Shown: positions 53,572-62,667 of the stretch, piece after piece
Layout: each line of letters starts with the position of its first letter
Position numbering within the stretch: the stretch's first letter is position 1
Origin: Yersinia rochesterensis
GTDB taxonomy: Bacteria; Pseudomonadota; Gammaproteobacteria; Enterobacterales; Enterobacteriaceae
Length of the DNA: 64,000 nucleotides
Assembly: GCF_003600645.1 (NCBI RefSeq)
Contig: NZ_CP032482.1
Coordinates: 496,001-560,000 of the forward strand
Direction: 5' to 3'
The notes under the pieces: generated by a model
Seen by the model: the letters and a program-made list of their open reading frames with translations, nothing else
Told to the model about the DNA's origin: nothing
Database searches by the model: none
Position numbers and translations under genes: made by a program

Positions 53572-54627
53572 TTACAGGCGCTCGGCGGGTTGCAAGTCTT
53601 GCTGCAAACCGGCCACTATCTCAAATGAATACAATCGTGCCTGGTGATCAAAAATCTGGCCATTGACCATCAATTCATCGGCCTGAGTTTCCCGCAATAG
53701 TGACTGAAGCCCGTGCCGGACTTTACTTTTATCGCCAATGATAGACAGGCGCAGCGCTTGGTCGACACCAAACTGTTCGGCTGGCGAGCAGATTTTTTCC
53801 ATATCGTCGATAGGCGGCGGCAACTGGCCCGGTGTGCCACGGCGCAGATTGACAAACTGTTGCTGCATCGAGGTAAACAGAAAACGGGCATCACGCTCAG
53901 TATCTGCGGCGACGACATTCACACACACAATCGCATAAGGTTTTGGCCACTGAGTGGAGGGTTTGAAATTCTCCCGATACAGTTTGAGCGCCTGGAATAG
54001 CATGTCTGGTGCAAAATGCGAGGCGAAAGCAAAGGGCAGGCCCATGGCGGCGGCCAATTGCGCACTATACAGGCTAGAACCCAGCAGCCACAGCGGGACA
54101 TGCAAACCCTGGCCGGGGACGGCTTGTACCGCTTGCCCTGGTTGCGCATCGGCAAAGTAGTTTTGCAGTTCGCGTACATCGGACGGGAAATTATCCACCT
54201 CACCAGAGAGATGGCGGCGTAGCGCCATCATAGTGCGCTGATCACTGCCGGGGGCCCGGCCAAGGCCGAGATCGATGCGGTCAGGATACAGCGAGGCAAG
54301 GGTACCAAACTGCTCAGCAATCACCAGTGGCGAATGGTTTGGCAGCATAACACCGCCAGAACCGACGCGGATGGTGCTGGTGCCACCGGCAATATAGCCA
54401 ATCAGCACGGAGGTCGCGGCGCTGGCAATGCCAGTCATATTATGATGTTCAGCCAGCCAATAGCGGTGATATCCCCACTTTTCAGTATGTTGAGCTAAAT
54501 CCAGCGAGGCATGAAATGCATCTCGTGGGGTCTTACCCAGTGCTATTGGTGATAAATCGAGAACCGAAAGCGGTACTGGCGAGCTATCTGCCATAGAAAC
54601 GTTGTTATTATTCATAGAATCGTCCAT
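53572..54627 (-). CDS. yhbW: luciferase-like monooxygenase YhbW
   Basis: YhbW belongs to the bacterial luciferase-like FMN-dependent monooxygenases; its substrate is unknown. The 351-residue TIM-barrel product has [79 protein letters not shown] and [20 protein letters not shown], all family hallmarks. The ATG at 54627 has AAGG 5 bp upstream; later ATGs at codons 5 and 12 are possible because E. coli YhbW is shorter. E. coli mtr, which lies between yhbW and deaD there, is absent. Confidence 0.92.
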   Translation of the reverse strand: MDDSMNNNNVSMADSSPVPLSVLDLSPIALGKTPRDAFHASLDLAQHTEKWGYHRYWLAEHHNMTGIASAATSVLIGYIAGGTSTIRVGSGGVMLPNHSPLVIAEQFGTLASLYPDRIDLGLGRAPGSDQRTMMALRRHLSGEVDNFPSDVRELQNYFADAQPGQAVQAVPGQGLHVPLWLLGSSLYSAQLAAAMGLPFAFASHFAPDMLFQALKLYRENFKPSTQWPKPYAIVCVNVVAADTERDARFLFTSMQQQFVNLRRGTPGQLPPPIDDMEKICSPAEQFGVDQALRLSIIGDKSKVRHGLQSLLRETQADELMVNGQIFDHQARLYSFEIVAGLQQDLQPAERL

Positions 54628-54877
54628 CTTAACCTTAGTCGAGTCGCTTGAAGGGCGAGCGCGTTTATTGATAACCGCATTGATTTTAAAGAGATAACTA
54701 CGGATTACTATATTCACCATGTGAATAAATCACAGCCATAACAGCCATGCATGAATAAGAGCATAATCGAAATAGTGTCTTTCGGGAGGGGAATAAATGC
54801 GGCCTGAAAGGGGACAGATTGTCTGCGTGAATAATCAATGTGAATAAATGGGGAGCCGTGGCCCCCCGCCTAATCTA

Positions 54878-55756
54878 TTAGGACACCAATTCTAGCCCGG
54901 CTAATCGCCGCCAGTAGCCGTTACAATCGGCTTTATTGGCCAAGGTCAGGGGAACTAAACCTTGCTCGTTGGCGCGGAACTGGTCGATAACATTCAGTGT
55001 ATCAATACCTTGTGGCGAAAGACGGACGATATCCACCAAACCTTGCATGGAAATCAAATCATTACCGAGGTTATAGCAGTAGCCACTCTGAGTTTGAATG
55101 CCATTGAGAATAAACACCTGCTGCTCTTCTTGTGACCGCACTGGCCGCCCTTGTGGGTACTTAATGCAGCAAGTTTCACATTGGTCTTTAGCTAGATTTT
55201 CTGAACGCGCAGTAAAACAGCGGGCAGAATAAGCCAATGGCAGATGGCCGTAGCTCAACACTTCGACTTCAAACTGATTGCGGAACCCCAGCTCTTCACA
55301 CTGTTGCAGCACATTAGCCAGCCAATCGCGAGATAGCTCAACTGGCATACACCAGCGCATCATCCCCTGGCGATGTAAAATCCGCAGGGTATAAGCGTTG
55401 TAGCAATTGAGTGCATGACCGGCCACAAACGGCAAACCGCGTTCGGCCGCCATATTCACCGCACCCAAATCATTCGCTTCCAGCAAGAATTCGCCGTTTT
55501 CCACATAGCGCTTTAGTTCATTTAACTCTGATGGCGCTTGCAACAAGGCGAGAGTGGAAATCACCACCTGCTTACCGCTGGCGGCAACTTCTTTGGCTAA
55601 AGCTAACCAATCACCCACTTTCATTTCGCGGCGCTTGGTGCAAACATTCTCACCAAGATAAATGATATCGGCGCTGCTGCTGACTGCGGCCTGATAAAAA
55701 GCTTCAATATCGGTTTTTGGCCAGTAATAGAGCACTGCGCCTAAGGCGTACTTCAT
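54878..55756 (-). CDS. ubiV: O2-independent ubiquinone biosynthesis protein UbiV
   Basis: UbiV forms a 4Fe-4S heterodimer with UbiU that hydroxylates the ubiquinone ring without oxygen, using prephenate as oxygen donor. The 292-residue product is a U32-peptidase-like TIM barrel starting MKYALGAVLYYWPKTD. Cluster-ligand cysteines are visible in LGENVCTKRR (near 39) and in ARCFTARSENLAKDQCETCC (near 180-197). CGGAGG precedes the ATG at 55756. It starts 11 bp after ubiU, so the pair is one operon. Confidence 0.95.
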   Translation of the reverse strand: MKYALGAVLYYWPKTDIEAFYQAAVSSSADIIYLGENVCTKRREMKVGDWLALAKEVAASGKQVVISTLALLQAPSELNELKRYVENGEFLLEANDLGAVNMAAERGLPFVAGHALNCYNAYTLRILHRQGMMRWCMPVELSRDWLANVLQQCEELGFRNQFEVEVLSYGHLPLAYSARCFTARSENLAKDQCETCCIKYPQGRPVRSQEEQQVFILNGIQTQSGYCYNLGNDLISMQGLVDIVRLSPQGIDTLNVIDQFRANEQGLVPLTLANKADCNGYWRRLAGLELVS

Positions 55757-55767
55757 ATTTCCTCCGG

Positions 55768-56763
55768 CTACTGCCACTTACGATGATAAGCGCCCAGGGT
55801 GGTTTGGGTGCCTTCGGACATTGCGCCCAGTTGTTCCATCCATTCTGCTTTAGCAGAAAATTGCGCAGGGTTTGCCTGATAGCGGTCAATTGCCTGCCGC
55901 CATACTTTGGCGACCTGGCTGACATAAGCCGGGCTGCGCTGACGCCCTTCAATTTTCACTGAGGCAATATTGGCGGCAAATAATTCTGGTAGCAGTTCAA
56001 GGGTATTCAGGCTGGTCGGCTCTTCCAGTGCATGATAGCGCTGGCCATCCACCAGATAGCGCCCTTTACACAGGGTCGGATAACCGGCGTTTTCGTTATC
56101 TTCATAACGGTCGATCAGCACCTCATTGAGGCGAGATTCCATCCCTTGCGGGGTTTGCTGCCAGCGAACAAAGCGCGCTGGTGAACAGGCACCCACGGTA
56201 TTGGGGGATTCACCGGTCAAATAGGATGAAAGATAACAGCGGCCTTCGGCCATAATGCACAAGCTACCAAAGGCAAAGACTTCCAGCGGCACCGGGCTGG
56301 TGCGGGACAATTGCTTAACCTGATGCATGGATAGCACGCGCGGTAAAACGACCCGTGCCACATCAAAATGGCGTTGATAGAAACGGATAGCTTCATCATT
56401 GGTCGCAGATGCTTGCACCGACACGTGGCGCTCAACCTCTGGGTAGCGTTCAGCGGCATATTCCAACATGGCCAAATCCGCTAAAATCAGAGCATCGGCT
56501 CCCAGTTGCGCCGCCATATCCACCGCTCGCTGCCAACGGGAATAGCCGTCGGGGTGGGCGAAAGTATTAATAGCGATATGTAATTTGCGCTTGCGGCTGT
56601 GAACGTAATTGACCGCTTCCTGTAGCTTTTTCTCGGTGAAATTCAGTCCGGCAAAATGGCGGGCGTTAGTATCATCTTTCAAGCCGATATAAACTGCGTC
56701 AGCACCATTATCAATTGCGGCCTTTAATGCGGGTAAATTGCCGGCAGGACAAAGCAGCTCCAT
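55768..56763 (-). CDS. ubiU: O2-independent ubiquinone biosynthesis protein UbiU
   Basis: UbiU is the partner of UbiV in anaerobic ubiquinone hydroxylation. The 331-residue U32-family product starts MELLCPAGNLPALKAAIDNG and has GADAVYIGLKD, ARHFAGLNFT, IAINTFAHPDG and HVSVQASATNDEAIRFY. The cysteine cluster region has FGSLCIMAEGRCYLSSY and NTVGACSPARFVRW, with another Cys in YPTLCKGRYLVDG; four such cysteines bind the cluster in E. coli. It is divergent from ubiT across 200 bp, as in E. coli. Confidence 0.95.
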   Translation of the reverse strand: MELLCPAGNLPALKAAIDNGADAVYIGLKDDTNARHFAGLNFTEKKLQEAVNYVHSRKRKLHIAINTFAHPDGYSRWQRAVDMAAQLGADALILADLAMLEYAAERYPEVERHVSVQASATNDEAIRFYQRHFDVARVVLPRVLSMHQVKQLSRTSPVPLEVFAFGSLCIMAEGRCYLSSYLTGESPNTVGACSPARFVRWQQTPQGMESRLNEVLIDRYEDNENAGYPTLCKGRYLVDGQRYHALEEPTSLNTLELLPELFAANIASVKIEGRQRSPAYVSQVAKVWRQAIDRYQANPAQFSAKAEWMEQLGAMSEGTQTTLGAYHRKWQ

Positions 56764-56963
56764 AGAATTTTCCCTATCCGAAGATGATATTAGAATATAG
56801 CGAAGGGCGATTTTAGTTAACCTGCTGTGAACTGACCTTGATTTAGGGCAGTTTCTTTGGCATTGGCACCATTCTCCTGATATTTAGCAAGACTTTCAGA
56901 GACAACTTGGTGCAAAATTTATCGATATAACATATTTATCTGGATTTAGAGGAGTCACCGCCT

Positions 56964-57485
56964 GTGTTGGGAGAACTACGAGCGCGCCTTGTGCGCCAAG
57001 GGCCTGCGCTGCTGCGGGGTCCGTTAAAATTGACACCATTTGCCTTACAGCGCCAGGTACTAGAACAGGTGTTGGGTTGGCAATTCCGTCAGGCACTGCT
57101 GGACGGTGATTTGGAATTTTTAGAATCTCGCTGGTTAAAAATTGAAGTGCGCGATCTCGCATTGCAATGGTTTATGACGGTAGAAAGCGGTAGGCTGGTG
57201 GTCAGCCAACAGGCTGAGGCAGATGTTAGCTTTAGTGGTGATGCCAACGATCTGATTTTGATCGCTGCCCGTAAAGAAGATCCGGATACACTGTTTTTTC
57301 AGCGCCGGTTGCGAATTGAGGGGGATACCGAATTGGGCCTGTATGTGAAAAATCTGATGGATGCCATTGAATTGGAATCCATGCCGACGCTACTGCGAGT
57401 AGGTCTGCAACAATTGGCTGAATTTATTGAAGCAGGTCAGCAAGAGGGTGCGGTGGGTGCTTCCCGTACATTAGCATCATGCTGA
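56964..57485 (+). CDS. ubiT: ubiquinone anaerobic biosynthesis accessory factor UbiT
   Basis: UbiT is an SCP2-domain lipid-binding protein that works with UbiU/UbiV in the anaerobic pathway, probably presenting hydrophobic intermediates. The 173-residue product starts at GTG: LGELRARLVRQGPALL. It has LTPFALQRQVLEQVLGWQFR, the SCP2 core EVRDLALQWFMTVESGRLVV and DVSFSGDANDLILIAARKED, then GDTELGLYVKNLMDAIELE. GAGGAG lies about 11 bp before the GTG. It overlaps yhbS by 7 bases. Confidence 0.94.
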   Translation: MLGELRARLVRQGPALLRGPLKLTPFALQRQVLEQVLGWQFRQALLDGDLEFLESRWLKIEVRDLALQWFMTVESGRLVVSQQAEADVSFSGDANDLILIAARKEDPDTLFFQRRLRIEGDTELGLYVKNLMDAIELESMPTLLRVGLQQLAEFIEAGQQEGAVGASRTLASC

Positions 57486-57982
57486 TCCGGGTTGAAATTC
57501 CAGTCGATGCGCCGGGGATTGACACCTTATTGCGCGAGGCATTCAAGCGAGATGATGAAGCGGAATTGGTGCAACAACTGCGCGAGGACGGCTTACTGAC
57601 GCTGGGTGTTGTGGCGACGGATGATGAGGGCGGTGTGGTTGGTTATGTCGCATTCAGCCCGGTAGATGTGGGCGGTGAGGACCGGCAATGGGTTGCGCTG
57701 GCTCCGCTGGCAGTGGAGGATGGCCTGCGTCGGCAAGGTCTGGCGGAGAAGCTGGTATATGAAGGTCTCGACTCTCTGAATGAGTTTGGCTATGCCGCTG
57801 TCGTGGTATTAGGTGAGCCAGCTTATTATCAGCGTTTTGGTTTTGTTCCTGCCACCCGTCATCAATTAACCTGCCGTTGGCCTGATACTGAAGAAGCCTT
57901 TCAGGTGTATGCGTTGGCAGACGATGCACTGACTGACGCTGATGGCGAAGTGGTGTTTTCTGCGCCGTTTAATCGGTTCTAA
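57479..57982 (+). CDS. yhbS: GNAT-family N-acetyltransferase YhbS
   Basis: YhbS is a GCN5-related acetyltransferase; the substrate is not known to me. The 167-residue product has the GNAT fold: [20 protein letters not shown], the strand [32 protein letters not shown] containing the acetyl-CoA loop (RRQGLA), and [15 protein letters not shown], typical of this subfamily. It overlaps the ubiT end by 7 bases, and its own end overlaps the convergent yhbQ by 14. Confidence 0.93.
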   Translation: MLIRVEIPVDAPGIDTLLREAFKRDDEAELVQQLREDGLLTLGVVATDDEGGVVGYVAFSPVDVGGEDRQWVALAPLAVEDGLRRQGLAEKLVYEGLDSLNEFGYAAVVVLGEPAYYQRFGFVPATRHQLTCRWPDTEEAFQVYALADDALTDADGEVVFSAPFNRF

Positions 57983-58262
57983 CCTCTAGCAGAGATACCA
58001 ATGAAGAAGGCTGGCTCATCACCAGCTTTTCTTTTTGCTGCTTACTAAGCTGTTTCACCCGATATTCTAGTTTTAAGGCAGTTGAACGATCCCCTGCTTC
58101 ACAATGAAATACCAGCGCTAACTCCCCCTTGCCCCGCAGCGCTTTTGCGCCTTTTCCTGCTTGATGTTGCGTGAGTCTTCTGGCCACATCAGTGGTAATG
58201 CCGGTATACAGCATGCCGCTGGCGGTGCGCAGCAAATAAAGATGCCAAAGGCTGTCCGACAT
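57969..58262 (-). CDS. yhbQ: GIY-YIG nuclease-fold protein YhbQ
   Basis: YhbQ is a small GIY-YIG (UPF0213) protein; DNA-nuclease activity has been reported for the E. coli one. The 97-residue product has [20 protein letters not shown], where LYL and YTG replace the GIY and YIG strands, then the Arg helix [20 protein letters not shown] and the conserved [17 protein letters not shown]. The ATG at 58262 is chosen from homology; an in-frame ATG at 58298 adds 12 residues. Its 3' end overlaps yhbS on the other strand. Confidence 0.92.
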   Translation of the reverse strand: MSDSLWHLYLLRTASGMLYTGITTDVARRLTQHQAGKGAKALRGKGELALVFHCEAGDRSTALKLEYRVKQLSKQQKEKLVMSQPSSLVSLLEVRTD

Positions 58263-58397
58263 AATCTTATTCCAGTCCGGGGTGGCGGTTAGGAACATTA
58301 TTACCGGAATTTCCTATTGCATCCTGACTTTTTTATCTGCTGGCACCTGATCAGTTTAAATTGGCCCTATCTTGCTCGATATGAGCCATTCTGTTGC

Positions 58398-59714
58398 TTA
58401 TTTAGTCTTTGCTGCAAACTCAAAGCGCGGTGAAACCAAGCCGTACAGTGTCCAACCAAGGAACGTCACAATCGCGCCCCACGTCATGGCTTCCTGACCA
58501 GAACTGTAAAGCGCATAGAAGCTGTACATTGCACCAATAAAGGCAATGATATTGGCTTTGCGCGCTTTGGCTGGTGGAACATTGGCAGTTTTCTGAATAA
58601 TCACCAGCGCTGCCATAGATAGAATGTATGGGATGATATTGGTCACGACCGCCAGATTGACCAGCACATTGAATTGTTTATTCAATGACGGGCTAATGGT
58701 CATTAGCGACAAGACACTCTGGATGACAACAATGGTCAGCATCCCTTTGATTGGCGCATTAGCTTTGCTGACTTTAGAGAAAATTTTCGGGAAGAAACCT
58801 TCATCAGCAGAGGATTTAAAGACCTGAGCAATGGTGAACTGCCAGCCGAGCAATGAACCGATACAAGACATAATCATCAATGCCATGATGATTTTACCCA
58901 CGGCTGGGGTAAACATATAAGCGAATGCCAGGCCAAACGGCGCAGTTGAGTTCGCCAAATCCATATTCGGCACAATACCGGCGATGACGTTGGTCGAAAT
59001 AATGTAGATAACTGCTGCACCTAAAGTCCCGCCCAATACCGCGATCGGAACGTTACGTTCAGGGTTTTCTACTGCATCGGTGTTGGCACAGGCAGATTCC
59101 AATCCCAGAAAAGCCCATAACGTCATAGAGATAGAAGAGCCGATAGCTTCAAAGGTCGGCACGTTATGTGGATTCCATGCTGCCATATAGGCCGAGCCGC
59201 TAAACCAGAACCAGCCCACAATAGAGATGCCTACCACCGGGATAATGACCCCCCAGATAGTGACGCTGCTGATTTGTCCGGTAATGCGCGCGCCACCGAA
59301 GTTAGCCACAGTTGCCAACCACAACACGCCGATGGTGGCGATACAAATACCGAGTGGCGTTAAAGTGGTACCCAGTAATTCTGTCCCGTACCCGACGGCT
59401 GATATCGCAATGGCGATATTGGCAATCAACAGGGATGCACCATAGGTATAGTTGGCCATAAAGTTGCCGGATTTGCCGAACGCGTATTCTGCATAACCGC
59501 CCATCCCCCCTGATTTGCGGCTGAACATCCCGCACTGAGCAAAGGCGTAAGCCAGTGCCATAGAACCCACTGCGGTAACTAACCACGAAACGATAGAAAT
59601 CGTCCCAACTTCGGCGAGTTTGGTTGGCAGCATAATTATGCCGGACCCCATCATATTGACGGCGGTCAGAATAGTCAGCTGGACGACTCCCATCTTATTA
59701 TTTGTTTTACTCAT
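58398..59714 (-). CDS. potE: putrescine-ornithine antiporter PotE
   Basis: PotE is a 12-TM APC-family transporter that exchanges internal putrescine for external ornithine. The 438-residue product starts MSKTNNKMGVVQLTILTAVN, with the APC motif MMGSGIIMLPTKLAEVG in TM1, QCGMFSRKSGGMGGYAEYAF in TM2-3, and FLGLESACANTDAVENPERN in the central loop. It lies 58 bp after speF on the same strand, forming the acid- and ornithine-induced decarboxylase/antiporter unit, which consumes protons and yields putrescine. Confidence 0.95.
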   Translation of the reverse strand: MSKTNNKMGVVQLTILTAVNMMGSGIIMLPTKLAEVGTISIVSWLVTAVGSMALAYAFAQCGMFSRKSGGMGGYAEYAFGKSGNFMANYTYGASLLIANIAIAISAVGYGTELLGTTLTPLGICIATIGVLWLATVANFGGARITGQISSVTIWGVIIPVVGISIVGWFWFSGSAYMAAWNPHNVPTFEAIGSSISMTLWAFLGLESACANTDAVENPERNVPIAVLGGTLGAAVIYIISTNVIAGIVPNMDLANSTAPFGLAFAYMFTPAVGKIIMALMIMSCIGSLLGWQFTIAQVFKSSADEGFFPKIFSKVSKANAPIKGMLTIVVIQSVLSLMTISPSLNKQFNVLVNLAVVTNIIPYILSMAALVIIQKTANVPPAKARKANIIAFIGAMYSFYALYSSGQEAMTWGAIVTFLGWTLYGLVSPRFEFAAKTK

Positions 59715-59743
59715 TTTTATTATCTCTTTTAAAATTTCAGAGA

Positions 59744-59765
59744 CTGCGGGGATAATTCCCCGCAG
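59744..59765 (-). other. intercistronic hairpin between speF and potE
   Basis: CTGCGGGGA and TCCCCGCAG form a 9-bp perfect stem with loop TAAT, located between the speF stop and the potE start. No T run follows on the minus strand, so it probably shields the speF mRNA 3' end rather than terminating. Confidence 0.7.
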
Positions 59766-59772
59766 GTTTGAG

Positions 59773-61938
59773 TTATTTATTTTTCATCATATAGCCGTAT
59801 GCACGGTTCCATCCGTCTTCATCGACTTGTAAATAAACACCTTGTAATTCAGGTGCAAAACCGGGCAATAAATTAATACTTTCTTCAAGTGCCAAGAAAT
59901 AACGTTGAGCTGCGCCGCCCCAAACTTCACCAGGGACAACACACAATACTCCCGGTGGGTAAGGAAGTGCGCCTTCAGCGGCAATTCGACCTTCTGCTTT
60001 GCACAATGGTACTAATTCGGCATGTCCACGGACGAATTCAATATTGGCATCCTGAGGATTCATCACGACTTTAGGGAAATATTGTTTGCGGAACATTTCT
60101 TTTTGCAGTTGTTTCACATCATAGCTGACATAAAGATCATGCATTTCCTGACATAGTTTTCCGATGGTATATCCTTTATAACGAGTTTCGTTATTACGAT
60201 AAACAGTTGGTAATACCTCACTTAATAATGCATCTTCTTCAATAAAACGTTCAAAACGAGCAATTTGCGCCACCAAGTGTTGCATTTTTGCCAAGTCTTC
60301 TGCTGGCGTTAATAAGAACAGGATGGAGTTAAGGTCACATTTTTCTGGCACGATGCCATTTTCACGCAGGAAGTTAGCTAGAATAGTCGCTGGAATACCC
60401 GATGCAGTATATTCGCCAGTATTGGTATCAATCCCAGGTGTGGTTAATAATAGTTTGCATGGGTCAACAAAATATTGTGATTCTTCGTAGCCTTCAAAAG
60501 CATGCCATTTTTCGCCCGGAATAAAATTAAAGAAGCGTAAATCTTGTGCCATGGCATTGGTGTCATATTGTTGCCAAGGTTTACCATCAACCTCTACCGG
60601 AACAAAAGGCTTAATCATTTTACAGGTATTTAAAATCATTTTACGGGCTTCAATACCAGTCTTAACACAATCTAACCACATGCGCTGGCCACTTTTTCCT
60701 TTATGCATTTTGGCATTAACATCTAATGCCGCGAATAATGGATAAAATGGGCTGGTGGATGCGTGTAGCATAAAGGCATTATTAAAACGCTTATGGTTAC
60801 AATAACGGTCCTGACCTTTAATATGTTTATCTTTCTTATGAATTTGCGAAGTTTGTGAGAAACCAGCCTGTTGTTTATGTACTGATTGCGTAACGATAAT
60901 CCCCGGATCATTTTCATTCAGTTCAAGTAATAATGGTGAACAATCTTTCATCATCGGAATAAATTGTTCGTAGCCCACCCAAGCGGAGTCGAACAGAATA
61001 TAATCGCAAAGGTGACCAATTTTATCCACGACCTGACGAGCATTATAAATGGTGCCGTCATAAGTCCCCAATTGAATAATGGCCAGGCGGAATGGGCGAG
61101 CTTGATTGGCTCGCTCAGGAGCGATGCTATGTATTTGTTCACGAAGGTATTTTTCTTCGAAACAGTGGGCGTCAATACCGCCGATAAAGCCGAATGGGTT
61201 ACGGGCAGTCTCCAGATATACCGGTGTTGCCCCAGCTTGAATCAGTGCGCCATGGTGGTTGGATTTGTGATTATTACGGTCAAATAGCACCAGATCACCA
61301 CGGGCTAACAGAGCATTAGTGGCCACTTTATTCGAGGCAGAAGTCCCGTTCAGTACGAAATAAGTTTTATCGGCATTAAATACTTTTGCTGCATGTTTTT
61401 GAGCATCACAAGGTGCGCCTTCATGAATAAGCAAATCACCTAATTTGACGTCAGCATTACACATATCAGAACGGAAAATAGTTTCGCCGTAGAAGTCAAA
61501 GAATTGACGGCCAGCGGGATGTTTACGGAAGAATTGGCCCCCTTGGTGTCCTGGGCAGGCAAAAGAGGAATTTCCCATTTCTACATATTTTTTTAATGTA
61601 TTGAAGAAGGGCGGCAATAATTCTTTCTCATATTTTTCAGCGGCGGATTCCAGCTGTTTACCGTAAAAATCAGTATTGTCACCGCACAGCTCAAACACCC
61701 CATTTAAAGACGGTAATACATCAGTATTTAGTTCTTCTTCACAACAAACCGCCGCAAAAATAGGAATATCCAGACCTAATGAATGAATGTTTTCAATGAC
61801 ATCATTATTAATATCCTGAACAGAAAGCACCACAGCAGCAACATCAGTAAAGTCTGTGTGTAAAACATCTACTACTTCGCGTTGAGTTTCAAAGCAGGGT
61901 ATTGCTGAGGTACTTGCCGCGATATTTAACTTTTTCAT
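59773..61938 (-). CDS. speF: inducible ornithine decarboxylase SpeF
   Basis: SpeF decarboxylates ornithine to putrescine with pyridoxal phosphate. The 721-residue product has the N-terminal wing domain (about 1-105), the PLP core with FACPGHQGGQFFRKHPAGRQ, NGTSASNKVATNALL, FDRNNHKSNHHGALI and the PLP lysine K355 in TQSVHKQQAGFSQTSQIH, then STSPFYPLFAALDVN and the C-terminal domain with YPPGVLCVVPGEVWG. The length and the potE partner identify the degradative enzyme rather than the constitutive SpeC. Expression should be controlled by the speFL leader upstream. Confidence 0.96.
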   Translation of the reverse strand: MKKLNIAASTSAIPCFETQREVVDVLHTDFTDVAAVVLSVQDINNDVIENIHSLGLDIPIFAAVCCEEELNTDVLPSLNGVFELCGDNTDFYGKQLESAAEKYEKELLPPFFNTLKKYVEMGNSSFACPGHQGGQFFRKHPAGRQFFDFYGETIFRSDMCNADVKLGDLLIHEGAPCDAQKHAAKVFNADKTYFVLNGTSASNKVATNALLARGDLVLFDRNNHKSNHHGALIQAGATPVYLETARNPFGFIGGIDAHCFEEKYLREQIHSIAPERANQARPFRLAIIQLGTYDGTIYNARQVVDKIGHLCDYILFDSAWVGYEQFIPMMKDCSPLLLELNENDPGIIVTQSVHKQQAGFSQTSQIHKKDKHIKGQDRYCNHKRFNNAFMLHASTSPFYPLFAALDVNAKMHKGKSGQRMWLDCVKTGIEARKMILNTCKMIKPFVPVEVDGKPWQQYDTNAMAQDLRFFNFIPGEKWHAFEGYEESQYFVDPCKLLLTTPGIDTNTGEYTASGIPATILANFLRENGIVPEKCDLNSILFLLTPAEDLAKMQHLVAQIARFERFIEEDALLSEVLPTVYRNNETRYKGYTIGKLCQEMHDLYVSYDVKQLQKEMFRKQYFPKVVMNPQDANIEFVRGHAELVPLCKAEGRIAAEGALPYPPGVLCVVPGEVWGGAAQRYFLALEESINLLPGFAPELQGVYLQVDEDGWNRAYGYMMKNK

Positions 61939-62422
61939 TTATTTTTCTCTCTTTTTTTATTTAGGGTATATGAACCCGTCCAACATTTTTTCAAGTTGGA
62001 TTTAGTCGTTTAATAAATTCTGTGTATAGCAATCCGTATCAATGAATTAATATTCATTAATAAATAGTTTGCTTGTCTGCGCACACGTTGCCTTTATATC
62101 ATTCATTTCTTTGGTATAAAAAAGGACTGAATTTAAGGCGCAGTTGTCCTTATGTCATGAAGCATCAATGACAAAGGTGACATTAATTTTTTACGAGATA
62201 GCTATGTTTCTGCTGAAAGACGTAAACATCGCACTAATAGAGATTGAGTCATAAAATGCACCCATCTGTTAGGCATGGAAATATTACGATTGTTCGTCTT
62301 TTCGAATAACGCAGACAATAGTTAACATTACGCCAAGGTAAGAACACGCTTTTCGTCGCTGTTAAAAATTGAGCATAGACAATGACTATCCAATAAAAAT
62401 GGATGTCATCGCAGGAGGGAGA
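61939..62422 (-). promoter_or_regulatory. speF mRNA leader between speFL and speF
   Basis: This 484-nt region separates the speFL stop from the speF start. In E. coli the equivalent region is where Rho ends transcription unless a ribosome stalled on SpeFL by ornithine blocks Rho and opens downstream RNA. Here it is A/T-rich, with short AT-rich ORFs lacking homology. No intrinsic terminator stands out, which fits Rho control but does not prove it. Confidence 0.6.
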
Positions 62423-62527
62423 TTATCTATAATGGTAATAAGAAAAATTAAAATAACTACGGTGTGCGGGCATCATTAAATGCGTTGTTCGCCTTATATG
62501 TGCCATTTTCTTGTTGTTATTTTCCAT
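62423..62527 (-). CDS. speFL: ornithine-sensing leader peptide SpeFL
   Basis: This is a 34-codon ORF, the same length as E. coli SpeFL. It starts MENNNKKMAHIRRTTHLM against the E. coli MENNSRTMPHIRRTTHIM (recalled), then has PAHRSYFNFSYYHYR against FAHRNSFDFHFFNAR. The HIRRTTH sensor segment, the AHR, the aromatic-rich end and the final Arg before the stop are kept. In E. coli nascent SpeFL captures ornithine in the ribosome, stalls termination and switches on speF-potE. Initiation at the internal ATG (codon 8, 62506) is also possible. No strong ribosome-binding site is seen. Confidence 0.88.
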   Translation of the reverse strand: MENNNKKMAHIRRTTHLMMPAHRSYFNFSYYHYR

Positions 62528-62540
62528 TTGTGTAAGGTCT

Positions 62541-62599
62541 CTGGTTTTTTAAACAAATTTCTGGTTTTAAACAAGGTTGCCGTTTTAAACAAGGTTTTC
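62541..62599. repeat. three imperfect direct repeats upstream of speFL
   Basis: CTGGTTTTTTAAACAAATTT, CTGGTTTTAAACAAGGTTGC and CGTTTTAAACAAGGTTTTC follow each other directly. The shared core is GTTTTAAACAAGG. They fall in the predicted 5' untranslated part of the speFL transcript, between its start point and the speFL ATG. Confidence 0.75.
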
Positions 62600-62612
62600 A
62601 AAAAATGAACTG

Positions 62613-62667
62613 ATGGCGGCTATTCTAGTCATAACACTCATTCGTTCTGTGATTTGGGTCACGTTTT
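62613..62667 (-). promoter_or_regulatory. candidate CRP-dependent promoter of speFL-speF-potE
   Basis: TGTGATTTGGGTCACG (62648-62663) matches the CRP consensus TGTGA-N6-TCACA at 9 of 10 fixed bases. On the minus strand TAGAAT (62627-62622) is a good -10, putting the start near 62614, so the CRP site centre (62655.5) lies about 41 bp upstream: class II spacing. No good -35 is present, as expected for such promoters. This is inference from spacing. Confidence 0.6.

Noticed and set aside
56764..56963. FNR box expected between ubiU and ubiT
   Set aside because: The best candidate, TTGAT followed by TTAG and GGCAG, matches only one half-site, so I do not call it even though these genes are oxygen-regulated elsewhere.
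62101..62280. Other short minus-strand ORFs in the speF leader (for example one starting MPNRWVHF)
   Set aside because: They lack similarity to SpeFL or known leader peptides and would be expected by chance; the ORF at 62423-62527 is the clear match.
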